From NCBI GenBank assembly GCA_033764725.1, contig JANRIR010000051.1, positions 1 to 64,000 of the forward strand: a stretch of 64,000 nucleotides of DNA. The letters run 5' to 3'. How positions within the stretch are numbered: position 1 is the first letter of the stretch; every line of letters starts with the position of its first letter. The notes under the pieces are model-generated. The model was not told where the DNA came from, did not search any database, and saw nothing but the letters and a program-made list of their open reading frames with translations. Made by a program: the position numbers and the translations under genes. This DNA is from RI-43 sp033764725. Lineage in GTDB: Bacteria; Pseudomonadota; Alphaproteobacteria; Caulobacterales; Aquidulcibacteraceae. Positions 33,091 through 41,068 of the stretch are shown in pieces.

Positions 33091-33837
33091 ATGTGCGACA
33101 ACGTATCCAGACGATCGATCTTAACCGCAGCGGGGATTGCGCCGATCGGTCTTGCCGTCAGCGCCGCCGAGGCTCACGCGCAATCGCGACGGCGCGTCGA
33201 AACGACCGCGCCGGCCCCCACCGCCAACGGGCGCACGCTGCTGAACGCGGATCAAGCGCTGGCGCTGCTGCGCCAAGGCAACGAGACGTTCGTCCGCGGC
33301 GGTCAACGCCAGCCCGATATGAGCGCGGCGCGTCGGCTTGAGCTGGCCCGCGGCCAAGCGCCGTTCTGCGCCTATGTGAGCTGTTCCGACAGCCGCGTGC
33401 CGCCGGAATTGCTGTTCGGCCGCGGGCTCGGCGAATTGTTCATCATCCGCAACGCCGGCAACACGGTCGACACCGTGGCGATGGGGTCGATCGAATACGC
33501 CGTCGCCGTTCTCGGCGTGCCGCTGGTGGTGGTGATGGGCCACGAGGCGTGCGGCGCGGTGAAGGCTGCGATGGATGTCGTCAACGCCAATGCGCGTTTC
33601 CCGGGCTCGATCGACGACATGATCGAACCGATCATTCCCGCCGTCCTAGAGGCGCGCGGCCAAGCCGGCGACGCCACGGAAAACGCCATCCGCCAGAACG
33701 TGCGCCGCGTCGTACGGCGTCTGCGCGAGGAAACCGATCCCATTCTTCTGCAGCCGCAGCGCGAGGGGCGCGTGAAGGTGGTCGGGGCTTATTATCGCCT
33801 CGACACCGGCGTCGTCGATTTCTTCGACGTCGCTTGA
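33091..33837 (+). CDS. Beta-class carbonic anhydrase with Tat signal
   Basis: The 248 residues start with a twin-arginine signal (SRRSILTAAGIA, then a hydrophobic run ending near AEAHAQ). The enzyme part holds the zinc ligands in YVSCSDSRVPPE (about 97) and VMGHEACGAVKA (about 150). Beta-class enzymes usually act in the cytoplasm; the signal suggests export of a folded, metal-loaded enzyme to the periplasm. The stop overlaps the TTG start of the next gene as TTGA. Confidence 0.92.
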   Translation: MCDNVSRRSILTAAGIAPIGLAVSAAEAHAQSRRRVETTAPAPTANGRTLLNADQALALLRQGNETFVRGGQRQPDMSAARRLELARGQAPFCAYVSCSDSRVPPELLFGRGLGELFIIRNAGNTVDTVAMGSIEYAVAVLGVPLVVVMGHEACGAVKAAMDVVNANARFPGSIDDMIEPIIPAVLEARGQAGDATENAIRQNVRRVVRRLREETDPILLQPQREGRVKVVGAYYRLDTGVVDFFDVA

Positions 33838-34520
33838 AGCGCCGCGCGCTTACACCCGCGTTGCTCAGCGTGGCGCTCGCGGCGGCGGCGCCCGAGCGCG
33901 CAGATGCTGAAGACGTGCAGGCCTGGAGCGCGATCGTCGCCAGCGGGCCGATCGTGGAGGGTGGGCGCGCGCTCGTCATGTTCGAGGCGCAAGCGCGCTT
34001 TCGCGACGACGCGAGCGCGCTGGGGTCGCTGTCGCCGCGCGCGGCGCTGGGGTGGCGCATCCGCGACGGCGTCGATGCATGGGTCGGCGCTGCGCGCATC
34101 ACGACGACCAATGACGGCGTCTTCACCGACGAACGCCGGGCCTGGCTGCAAGCGAACGTCGCGTTGGGACAGGCGTTCGGCGGCGCGGTCACGAGCCGCA
34201 CCCGCCTGGAGCGGCGCACGCGCGCGTCGGGAGGCGACGACGCGGGCTGGCGCTTGCGCCAGCAGGTGCGCTGGACGCGCCCTGTCGGCGGGGAAGGATT
34301 CGCTTGGGTCGCGTCGAACGAGATCTTTTTCGGGCTGAACGGCGCCGACTGGGGACAGCGCGAAGGGCTCGATCAGAACCGCGCCTTCATCGGTGCATCC
34401 TGGCGCGTGGGTCCGGATGCGCGCTTTGAGGCCGGCTATCTGCGCCAGCACATCGAGCGCCCGATCGGAGAGGATCCGGGCAATTCCGTCGCCGTCGCGA
34501 CGCTCGCCATCGCTCTGTGA
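33834..34520 (+). CDS. DUF2490-like outer-membrane protein
   Basis: From TTG at 33834 there are 228 residues: a short basic start (KRRALTP), a signal peptide ending ERADAED, and a beta-strand-rich mature part with alternating motifs such as WSAIVASGPI, SPRAALGWRIRDGVDAWVGAARITT and GASWRVGPDARFEAGYLRQ. This is the pattern of the DUF2490 barrel family. No other start codon gives a full signal peptide. Its start overlaps the carbonic anhydrase stop, so both are probably translated together. Function unknown. Confidence 0.75.
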   Translation: MKRRALTPALLSVALAAAAPERADAEDVQAWSAIVASGPIVEGGRALVMFEAQARFRDDASALGSLSPRAALGWRIRDGVDAWVGAARITTTNDGVFTDERRAWLQANVALGQAFGGAVTSRTRLERRTRASGGDDAGWRLRQQVRWTRPVGGEGFAWVASNEIFFGLNGADWGQREGLDQNRAFIGASWRVGPDARFEAGYLRQHIERPIGEDPGNSVAVATLAIAL

Positions 34521-34533
34521 GACGCATGCGAAA

Positions 34534-34558
34534 AAGGCCCGGCACGACGCCGGGCCTT
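34534..34558 (-). terminator. Rho-independent terminator of the repeat protein gene
   Basis: The stem AAGGCCCGGC with loop ACGAC and stem GCCGGGCCTT is followed, reading leftward, by a T-run (complement of AAAAA at 34531-34535). It lies 29 bp after the end of the leftward repeat protein gene. Read rightward there is no T-run, but the hairpin may also slow the convergent DUF2490 transcript. Confidence 0.85.
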
Positions 34559-34586
34559 CGCCGCATGCCGTGGTGAGAGGCGTAGG

Positions 34587-35423
34587 TTACGGCGTGCGGG
34601 TGACTTCGTAGGTTCCGGTTTGCTGCGCGGTTTCGCCGTTGCGACGCACGACATTGCGCGTGACCGTACCCGTGCCGTCGCCATTGCCGTCGCGCGCCGC
34701 ATCGATCGAGCGCGTCGTTCCGTCGGCGAAGGTTACGTCGCGGCTGCGTGTGGCGTCGGCGCCGTCGCGCGTGCGCGATTGGGTCCAGGTCGTGGTTTCG
34801 CCCTGACGGTTGGTCACCGCGCCGCTGCTGGTGCAATTGCCCGCACTGGCGCAACTTGCAGAAGATGACCGCGTGACGGACGACCCGTCCTCGAAGGTCG
34901 CGCTCGAATTGACGGTGCGCACGCCGTCCTGGCGCGTCACGTCGCGCTGGTAGTCCACCTGGCCGTGATTTTGCGTTTGAATGTCGCCGGTGACGCTGCG
35001 GCCGTTTTCGGTGCGCGCGGCGGTGAAATCACCCGTCTGGGTGCGCGTCTCGCCGTTGCGGCCGGTTACCGTGCGCTGCGCGCTCCAGGCGCCGGGCGCG
35101 GTGCGCTGGGCGTCGGCGTCGACCGTGCGGGTGGAGCCGTCGCCGAACGTGCGCGTGCGGTCATGGCTCGCGGCGCCTTCGGCGCGATTGCGCGTGCGCA
35201 CATCCTCGACGCGCGTGGTTCGGCCATTGGGGCCGGTGACCTCGGCGTTGCGCGTACGCTGGCCGCGCTGGCGCTCGACGGAGGCCGAGCCCTGGAAGGT
35301 TCCGCGCTCGGTCTGCACCGTGGCGGAGCCGCGCCGCTCGCGGGCGTCGGCGGCGTCCGGGGCGAGCGCGCCGGTTGCGATAAGCACGGCGGCGAGCGCC
35401 GTTGCGGTTTTGGCGAAAGTCAT
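34587..35423 (-). CDS. Secreted Thr/Arg-rich repeat protein
   Basis: The 278 residues have a signal peptide (AKTATALAAVLIATGALAP, cleaved near ADA) and then a low-complexity body of two alternating short repeats: TFGDGSTRTVDA / TFEDGSSVTRSS / TFADGTTRSIDA and GRNGETRTQTG / NRQGETTTWTQ / RRNGETAQQTG. The pattern NGxTxT with basic residues suggests stacked beta-hairpins. Two Cys (SCASAGNC) may be bonded. AGGG lies nine bases before the ATG at 35423 and abuts the one at 35432. A terminator follows. Function unknown. Confidence 0.72.
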   Translation of the reverse strand: MTFAKTATALAAVLIATGALAPDAADARERRGSATVQTERGTFQGSASVERQRGQRTRNAEVTGPNGRTTRVEDVRTRNRAEGAASHDRTRTFGDGSTRTVDADAQRTAPGAWSAQRTVTGRNGETRTQTGDFTAARTENGRSVTGDIQTQNHGQVDYQRDVTRQDGVRTVNSSATFEDGSSVTRSSSASCASAGNCTSSGAVTNRQGETTTWTQSRTRDGADATRSRDVTFADGTTRSIDAARDGNGDGTGTVTRNVVRRNGETAQQTGTYEVTRTP

Positions 35424-35521
35424 GGTCGTCATCCCTGCGAAGCGTGAAGCCTTGTCCCTGCTGAGCCTCTAACGTGCGGGCGCGCCCGCTCCGTCGCGAA
35501 ATTCGTGGTAAACAGGGCGTC

Positions 35522-36025
35522 ATGTCCGCCGATATCGAGATCATCGTGGGCCGGCTGGAGCACCTGCGGGCCGACGCCATCGTCAACGCGGCCAACCGGG
35601 CGCTGCTGCCCGGCGGCGGGGTGGACGGCGCGATCCGGCGCGCCGCGGGCCCCGCGCTGAACGACCTCCTCGCCGCGCATGGCGGGCTGGCCGAGGGCGA
35701 GGCGCTCGTGACGCCTGGCTTCGCGCTGCCGGCCGGCCGCATCATCCACACGGTCGCCCCGATCTGGTTCGCTCCTGGCGATGAAACGGAAAAGATCGCG
35801 CGCCTGACCTCGTGCTATCGCGCCTGCCTCGAGGCGGCGCGCGCGCTGGCGCTTGAAATGATCGCTTTTCCCGCCATCGGCACCGGCGCGTTCGGCTGGC
35901 CGCGGGAACTCGGCGCCGGCATCGCGGTGGCGCAGGCGCGGGCCTGGACCGCACCGCCGAAGCGCATCGTGTTTTGCTGCTTCACCGAAGACGACGCGGC
36001 GATCTATCGCGTAGCCCTCGGCTGA
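35522..36025 (+). CDS. Macro domain ADP-ribose hydrolase-like protein
   Basis: The 167 residues are a single macro domain: DAIVNAANRALLPGGGVDGAIRRAAGP at about 17-44, the second loop GRIIHTVAPIW near residue 75 and the phosphate-binding loop FPAIGTGAFGWP near residue 120. This is the MacroD/YmdB type, which removes ADP-ribose or O-acetyl-ADP-ribose. The start at 35522 is the first with family resemblance. It converges on the dihydroorotase gene. Confidence 0.92.
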   Translation: MSADIEIIVGRLEHLRADAIVNAANRALLPGGGVDGAIRRAAGPALNDLLAAHGGLAEGEALVTPGFALPAGRIIHTVAPIWFAPGDETEKIARLTSCYRACLEAARALALEMIAFPAIGTGAFGWPRELGAGIAVAQARAWTAPPKRIVFCCFTEDDAAIYRVALG

Positions 36026-36038
36026 AGGCGCGCTGCGC

Positions 36039-37367
36039 TCACGCCATCGTTTCAAGAAATCGCAAAGGTTCGCCGCGGCCGGGGGCGACCAGCGCACCGT
36101 CGCGCATGACGACGATGCCGCGCATGATCGTTCCCATTGGCCAGCCGGTGGCGTCGAAGCCGTCGAACGGCGTCCAGCCCACGCGCGTGGCCTGATCGGC
36201 GGCGCGGATCGTGCGCTGCGCTGCGAGATCGACGAGCGTGAAATCGGCGTCATAGCCGAGCGCGATGCGGCCCTTCCCAGCGATGCCGAAAATGCGCGCC
36301 GGGCCCGCGCTCGTGAGATCGATGAAGCGCTGCAGCGTCAAGCGGCCGGCGGCGACATGGGTGAGCATCACCGGCACGAAGGTCTGCACGCCCGGCATGC
36401 CGGAGGGCGATTTCGGATAGGGTTGCGCCTTTTCTTCGCGCGTGTGCGGGGCGTGATCGGTGCCGAGCACGTCGACGACGCCTTGCGCGATGCCGAGATC
36501 CCACAAGGCGGCGCGGTCGGCGGCGTAGCGGATCGGCGGGTTCATCTGCGCGAAGCCGTTGAGCTTGCGATAAATGTCCGGCGCCTCGAAGGTCAGGAAT
36601 TGCGGCAGCGTCTCGACGGTGGCGACGTCCTTCGCGGTGGCGAGAAACGCCATCTCGATGGCGGAGGACACGTGCAGCACGTGCACGCGCTTGTTGAGCC
36701 GCCGCGCCGCATCCACGAGGCGCTTCACCGCCAGCAGCGCGGTTTCGTCGTCGCGCACCTCGGGATGGCTGGTCCAATCGCCGTCGCGCGCCAGGCTTTT
36801 GCGCGCGACTAGGCGGGCTTCGTCCTCGGCATGAAATGCGCCGCGGCGGCGAATGTTTTTCAGCACGCGCTCGAGGCCCGCATCGTCCTTGACCAAGAGC
36901 GTGCCGGTGGACGAGCCCATGAACGTTTTGACGCCGCAGCAGCCTGGCAGGCGTTCAAGATCGTCAAGTTGATCGGCGTTGTCGTCGCTGGCGCCGACGT
37001 AGAACGCATGATCGACATGCATGCGCCCTTTTGCACGGGCGAGTTTGTCGTTGAGCGCTTCGGCCGTGGTGGTGGGCGGCGCCGTGTTCGGCATTTCGAA
37101 CACGGCCGTGACGCCGCCCAGAGCCGCTGCGCGCGAACCGGTTTCGAGATCCTCTTTGTGCTCATTTCCAGGTTCGCGAAAATGCACCTGGGTGTCGATC
37201 ACGCCGGGCAGCACGTGCAGGCCGGTCGCATCGACGATCTCGCCGGCTTGCTCTGCGGCCATATCGCGGATCGCAGCGATGCGCCCGTCGCGCACGCCGA
37301 TATCGGTTTGGTGCAGGCCGCCCGGCAGCGCGACCACGCCGCCGCGCACGATGAGATCAAAGGTCAT
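36039..37367 (-). CDS. pyrC: Dihydroorotase
   Basis: The 442-residue amidohydrolase contains PGVIDTQVHFREPG (about 54-67), GVKTFMGSSTG (about 140, the carboxylated Lys), FHAEDE, RVHVLHVSSA and GTDHAPH (metal ligands). The first His of the classical HxH is Gln 60, so one of the usual metal ligands is replaced; I recall the same change in related alphaproteobacterial enzymes. It makes dihydroorotate for pyrimidine synthesis. The ATG at 37367 overlaps the stop of the GT9 gene as ATGA, so both lie in one operon. Confidence 0.9.
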   Translation of the reverse strand: MTFDLIVRGGVVALPGGLHQTDIGVRDGRIAAIRDMAAEQAGEIVDATGLHVLPGVIDTQVHFREPGNEHKEDLETGSRAAALGGVTAVFEMPNTAPPTTTAEALNDKLARAKGRMHVDHAFYVGASDDNADQLDDLERLPGCCGVKTFMGSSTGTLLVKDDAGLERVLKNIRRRGAFHAEDEARLVARKSLARDGDWTSHPEVRDDETALLAVKRLVDAARRLNKRVHVLHVSSAIEMAFLATAKDVATVETLPQFLTFEAPDIYRKLNGFAQMNPPIRYAADRAALWDLGIAQGVVDVLGTDHAPHTREEKAQPYPKSPSGMPGVQTFVPVMLTHVAAGRLTLQRFIDLTSAGPARIFGIAGKGRIALGYDADFTLVDLAAQRTIRAADQATRVGWTPFDGFDATGWPMGTIMRGIVVMRDGALVAPGRGEPLRFLETMA

Positions 37368-38320
37368 GACAATCCCCCCGCCTGCAAAAGCTCGCGCGCG
37401 GCGTCTTCGGCCGCGTCCACCGTCACGTCGTCCATCAGCGAGCGATCGATCGACGGCATATAGCCGATCGCCATGATCTCGGCGTAGGTGCGGCCGCGCA
37501 ACGCCCGCGCGCGCGGCCCCCACGGGCCGTAGACCCGCTCGTCGGACGGCCCGAACAGGCCGAGCGTCGGCGCGCCGCTGGCGGCGGCGATGTGCATCAG
37601 CCCGGAATCGTTGCCGACGAACAGCGTCGCGCGTTCGAGCAGCGCCGCGCAGGCGAGCAGATCGAGCTGGCCGGCCAGATCGAGCGCCGGGATCGCATCC
37701 GTTGTCAGCGAGGCGGCGATCTCGGCGTTGGCGCGCGCATCCTCGGGCCCGCCCAAAAGCGCCACCCGCGCGCCGGCCAGAGGCCCCGCCGGCCCGGCGA
37801 GGCGACGCGCGAGTGCGGCGAAGCGCTCAGGCGCCCAGCGTTTGCCGATGAAATTCGCCCCCGGCCCAAGCGCGAGGATCGGCCCCTCCGCCACCGCCGC
37901 GGTTGCGTCCGCGCGCGCCTTGACGTCAAGCGTCAGTTTGGGCGCAAGGATGGACGCTGCGCCCATCGTGGCGGTCAATTCCTCGATCTTGTGGCGTAGT
38001 TGCGCGGATTTGCGGTGCACGATCCGCGCCCGCGCACGCAACGCGTAGGTGATCAGCGTGCCGCGCAGATCCACCGCCAGATCGTAGCGCTGGCCTGCCA
38101 GATCGCGCCACAGCCGCAGCCAGTGCCGATCGCCGCGCCGCTTTTCGATGGTGATGAGACGCCGCAGGCCGGGCGTCGCGCGAAACAAGGGCGCCGGCAG
38201 CGGTCCGCACGCGAGATCGAGCGCAGCGCCGGGATGGCGCCGCAAAGCGAAGTCGAGCGCGCCCGTCGACAAGACCGCGTCGCCGATCCGATTGGACGCG
38301 ATGAAGAGAATCGATGGCAT
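37364..38320 (-). CDS. Glycosyltransferase family 9 (heptosyltransferase-like)
   Basis: The 318 residues begin ILFIASNRIGDAVLSTGAL, the GT9 N-terminal motif, and contain GPGANFIGKRWAPERFAALA (about 156) and FVGNDSGLMHIAAASGAPTLGLFGPSDE (about 245), the donor-site part. GT9 enzymes add heptose to lipopolysaccharide core. The ATG at 38320 is used; an upstream in-frame start at 38359 adds residues without family match. It is coupled to the dihydroorotase gene by an ATGA overlap. Confidence 0.9.
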   Translation of the reverse strand: MPSILFIASNRIGDAVLSTGALDFALRRHPGAALDLACGPLPAPLFRATPGLRRLITIEKRRGDRHWLRLWRDLAGQRYDLAVDLRGTLITYALRARARIVHRKSAQLRHKIEELTATMGAASILAPKLTLDVKARADATAAVAEGPILALGPGANFIGKRWAPERFAALARRLAGPAGPLAGARVALLGGPEDARANAEIAASLTTDAIPALDLAGQLDLLACAALLERATLFVGNDSGLMHIAAASGAPTLGLFGPSDERVYGPWGPRARALRGRTYAEIMAIGYMPSIDRSLMDDVTVDAAEDAARELLQAGGLS

Positions 38321-38395
38321 CGGGCCTTGCGCTTTAGGCGGGGCGGCGGTCCGGCGCAATCGCCCCTGCTGCAGGCCGTTCCGGGCCCTTCGCGG

Positions 38396-39529
38396 TCACG
38401 AGGCCGGCGCCGCTGGCGTGGGCCGTCCGTAGGCCGGCACCGCGGCATCAAGATGCGCGTTGGCGTCCAGCCGCACGGCGGCCCCGGCGTCGTCATAGAG
38501 AAACGGCAGGAAGGCGTAGCGCCGGCCGCGCGTCACCGGCGTCACCGCGTGCAGCAGCGAACACGAGAACACGATCGCCGCGCCCGGCTCGGGCTTATAG
38601 GTTTTAGTTCCATATTCTGGGAAATAGAGCCCGCCGCCTTCATAGGCGTCGTTCAACAGCAGCGACACTGCGAATTTGCGATGCGCGGTGCCCTTCGTGG
38701 TGTTGTCGCGATGCGGGTTGAAATGCGCCGCATCGTCGGCGTCGTAACACGCCACGATGTAGCGCTCCATGCGCGTGGCGGCGAACTGGTACGCGCGTGC
38801 GAGCGCCGGCAGCACGCGGCGGCGGATCCTGTCTTGGATCGCTGCTCTCAGGCCGGCGTCATCGACCGCCGCGTCGCGCCGACGCTTGTGGCGATGGTCC
38901 ATCAGCATCGTCGTCTTGCCGTCGACGTCGCGCATGAAGCCGGACTCGGTTCCGCCCTGCGCCTCGTAATGCGCGATCAGCGCGTCGCACAGGCCGCTTT
39001 CGAACACGCGCGGCAGCACCAGCGCCGGCGCCTCCACAGCGATGCCGGCGGCGACGCCCGCCGGCGGCGCCTGCCGCAGCACTGCGTCGACAGCGGCAAT
39101 ATCGGCGCGATCCTCGGCGAACGGAATGACGGCAAGCACGCGCATCGCGGGATCGATCACCACCCACCGCCGCCGCAGCGCGCCTGGGCCGGCGCTCGGG
39201 CACGCGCCATAGAGCCGCGCGATCGTACGGTCGCCGTCGAAGAAATGGCGCACGCCAGGCATGCGACTCTTGGCGAGGCCGTTGGTTTCGTCGTCCGGCG
39301 CGGCGCTGACGCCGAAAAACGCCGCGCGCCGGTCGTCGAACAGGGGCGAAGCGAGCGCGTAGGCGATGGCGGCCTGCGCGTGGGGATCTTTGGCGGCGCC
39401 GTAGAAGCACAACACGAGGGTGCGCCCGCCGGCGGTATGGAACTGGAAACGGGCGTTCACGTCCGACCGCTGCGCGAACCAGGGCGCAGGATCTCCAGGC
39501 TCCAGGACGGCGAAGGCGTCGTCGGTCAT
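38396..39529 (-). CDS. Thioredoxin-fold / prolyl 4-hydroxylase-like 2OG-Fe(II) oxygenase fusion
   Basis: The 377 residues have two parts. Residues 1-150 resemble an AhpC/TSA-type peroxiredoxin (LEPGDPAPWF, TLVLCFYGAAKDPHAQ, VVIDPAMRVLAV), but the peroxidatic Cys position reads DPHAQ, so peroxidase activity is unlikely. Residues 185-377 are a 2-oxoglutarate Fe(II) oxygenase with HFNPHRDNT (HxD metal pair), SLLLND, GGGLYFPEYG, and HAVTPVTRGRRYAF (distal His and the Arg for 2OG). It most likely hydroxylates a protein or peptide. No signal peptide. Confidence 0.85.
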   Translation of the reverse strand: MTDDAFAVLEPGDPAPWFAQRSDVNARFQFHTAGGRTLVLCFYGAAKDPHAQAAIAYALASPLFDDRRAAFFGVSAAPDDETNGLAKSRMPGVRHFFDGDRTIARLYGACPSAGPGALRRRWVVIDPAMRVLAVIPFAEDRADIAAVDAVLRQAPPAGVAAGIAVEAPALVLPRVFESGLCDALIAHYEAQGGTESGFMRDVDGKTTMLMDHRHKRRRDAAVDDAGLRAAIQDRIRRRVLPALARAYQFAATRMERYIVACYDADDAAHFNPHRDNTTKGTAHRKFAVSLLLNDAYEGGGLYFPEYGTKTYKPEPGAAIVFSCSLLHAVTPVTRGRRYAFLPFLYDDAGAAVRLDANAHLDAAVPAYGRPTPAAPAS

Positions 39530-39617
39530 GCTTCACCCTTAGCGGAACTTTGAAACTGTCCACAGGGGGCGGGCGCGCGCAATTGCGTGAATGCAGAAAC
39601 CGCCCCACATCGCCTGC

Positions 39618-40445
39618 ATGACTTGGCTGAGAACGCCCCGCGCCACGCTGCGCCTCGCGGGCCCCGACGCGCGCGGCTTTTTGGATTCACTGGTGACGCA
39701 GGACCTGACCAGGCGTGCGCCGCAGGCCGTCGTCTATGCCGGGCTTTTGTCGCCGCAGGGCAAGGTGAGCGCCGATTTCCTGATTTGGACGCAGGGGGAT
39801 GACCTTGTGCTCGACGTCGATCCCGCCTTCGCCGAGCCGCTGCGGCGGCGGCTGGCCCTGTATCGCCTGCGCGCGGCTGTCGAGATCGCCCCCGCGGGTC
39901 TTGCGGTGGAGCGCTGGCACGGCAAGGCGCCCCCGCCGGACGCAGCCGCCGCCGCGCCCGATCCGCGGCGCGCCGGGCTCGGCTGGCGCAGGCTTGTCTC
40001 GTCAGACAATGCCGCACCCAACGATGCGTTCTGGCTGGAGGACCGGGTGCAGGTCGGCGCGCCGGACCTCGCCGCCGATGCGGCGCCAGAGGAGGTCTTT
40101 GCGCTTGAGGCGCTGTTCGAGGAGCTCAATGGGGTGGCGTTCGACAAGGGCTGCTTCGTCGGCCAGGAGAACGTCTCGCGGATGAAGCGGCGCGCCACGA
40201 CGCGGCGAAAATTCTGCCCCCTGGCGCTGCAGGCGCCTGCCGCGCCCGGCGCTGCGGTGTCTGCCGGGCCGGCCGAGATCGGGACGGTGCGGGCCGTCTC
40301 CGGCTTGCGCGCCCTGGCGCTGCTGCGCCTCGATCGCGCCTTCGAGGCGCTGGACGCCGGCGAGGCGTTGAACGTCGCCGGCGCGCCGGCTGCGCTCGAT
40401 CCGCCGGCCTGGCTGCGCCTGCCGCCGCGGGGCGACGCGCCATGA
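39618..40445 (+). CDS. ygfZ: YgfZ/GcvT-domain folate-binding protein
   Basis: From the ATG at 39618 there are 275 residues that start MTWLRTPRATLRLAG, with LDSLVTQDLT near residue 23 and the signature KGCFVGQEN at about 177 (the K-G-C-x2-G-Q-E motif with the essential Cys). YgfZ proteins take part in iron-sulfur cluster assembly for certain enzymes. It precedes tag, the two overlapping by 4 bp as ATGA. The 39591 start adds 9 residues and is also possible. Confidence 0.92.
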   Translation: MTWLRTPRATLRLAGPDARGFLDSLVTQDLTRRAPQAVVYAGLLSPQGKVSADFLIWTQGDDLVLDVDPAFAEPLRRRLALYRLRAAVEIAPAGLAVERWHGKAPPPDAAAAAPDPRRAGLGWRRLVSSDNAAPNDAFWLEDRVQVGAPDLAADAAPEEVFALEALFEELNGVAFDKGCFVGQENVSRMKRRATTRRKFCPLALQAPAAPGAAVSAGPAEIGTVRAVSGLRALALLRLDRAFEALDAGEALNVAGAPAALDPPAWLRLPPRGDAP

Positions 40446-41035
40446 CGCGCTGCGGCTGGGTCGATCCGAACGACGCGCTCTATTGCGCCTATCACGACGA
40501 GGAATGGGGCGTGCCGGAGCGCGACAGCCGCGCCCTGTGGGAAAAGCTTGTGCTCGACGGATTTCAGGCGGGGCTGGCCTGGATCACCATCCTGCGCAAA
40601 CGCGAGACGCTGCGCGCCGCCTTCGACGGCTTCGATCCCGAACGCGTCGCACGCTTCGATGAGGCCCGCGTGGCGACCCTGCTCGGCGATCCAGGCATCA
40701 TCCGGTCGCGGGCGAAAATCGCCGCCGCGATCGGATCGGCGCGCCTCTATTGCGCGATGGCCGCGCGCGGCGAGGATTTCAGCGCCTACCTTTGGGATTT
40801 CGTCGACGGCCGCCCGATCCAGAACGCCTGGCCGCATTTTCGCGATGCGCCGACCCAGACCGAGGTCAGCATGCGGTTGGCGAAGGACCTCAAGGCGCGC
40901 GGCTTCAAGTTCTGCGGGCCGGTGATCGTCTACGCCTTCATGCAGGCGGTGGGGATGGTCAATGACCACGAGACCGGCTGCCCCCGGCACGCCGCCTGCG
41001 CGGCTTGTGCTGAGCTTGGTCCTGGAGAGGGGTAA
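40442..41035 (+). CDS. tag: DNA-3-methyladenine glycosylase I
   Basis: The 197 residues show the family start CGWVDPNDALYCAYHDEEWGVP, FQAGLAWITILRKRE near residue 40, FSAYLWDFVDGRPIQN near residue 113 and KDLKARGFKFCGPVIVYAFMQAVGMVNDHETGC at the end. The zinc ligands are Cys4, His18 and the C-terminal His/Cys. It removes 3-methyladenine from alkylated DNA. It is coupled to ygfZ by an ATGA overlap. Confidence 0.96.
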   Translation: MTRCGWVDPNDALYCAYHDEEWGVPERDSRALWEKLVLDGFQAGLAWITILRKRETLRAAFDGFDPERVARFDEARVATLLGDPGIIRSRAKIAAAIGSARLYCAMAARGEDFSAYLWDFVDGRPIQNAWPHFRDAPTQTEVSMRLAKDLKARGFKFCGPVIVYAFMQAVGMVNDHETGCPRHAACAACAELGPGEG

Positions 41036-41068
41036 GCGGTTTTCTGCCGGGAACCGCTCCAACCCCGA

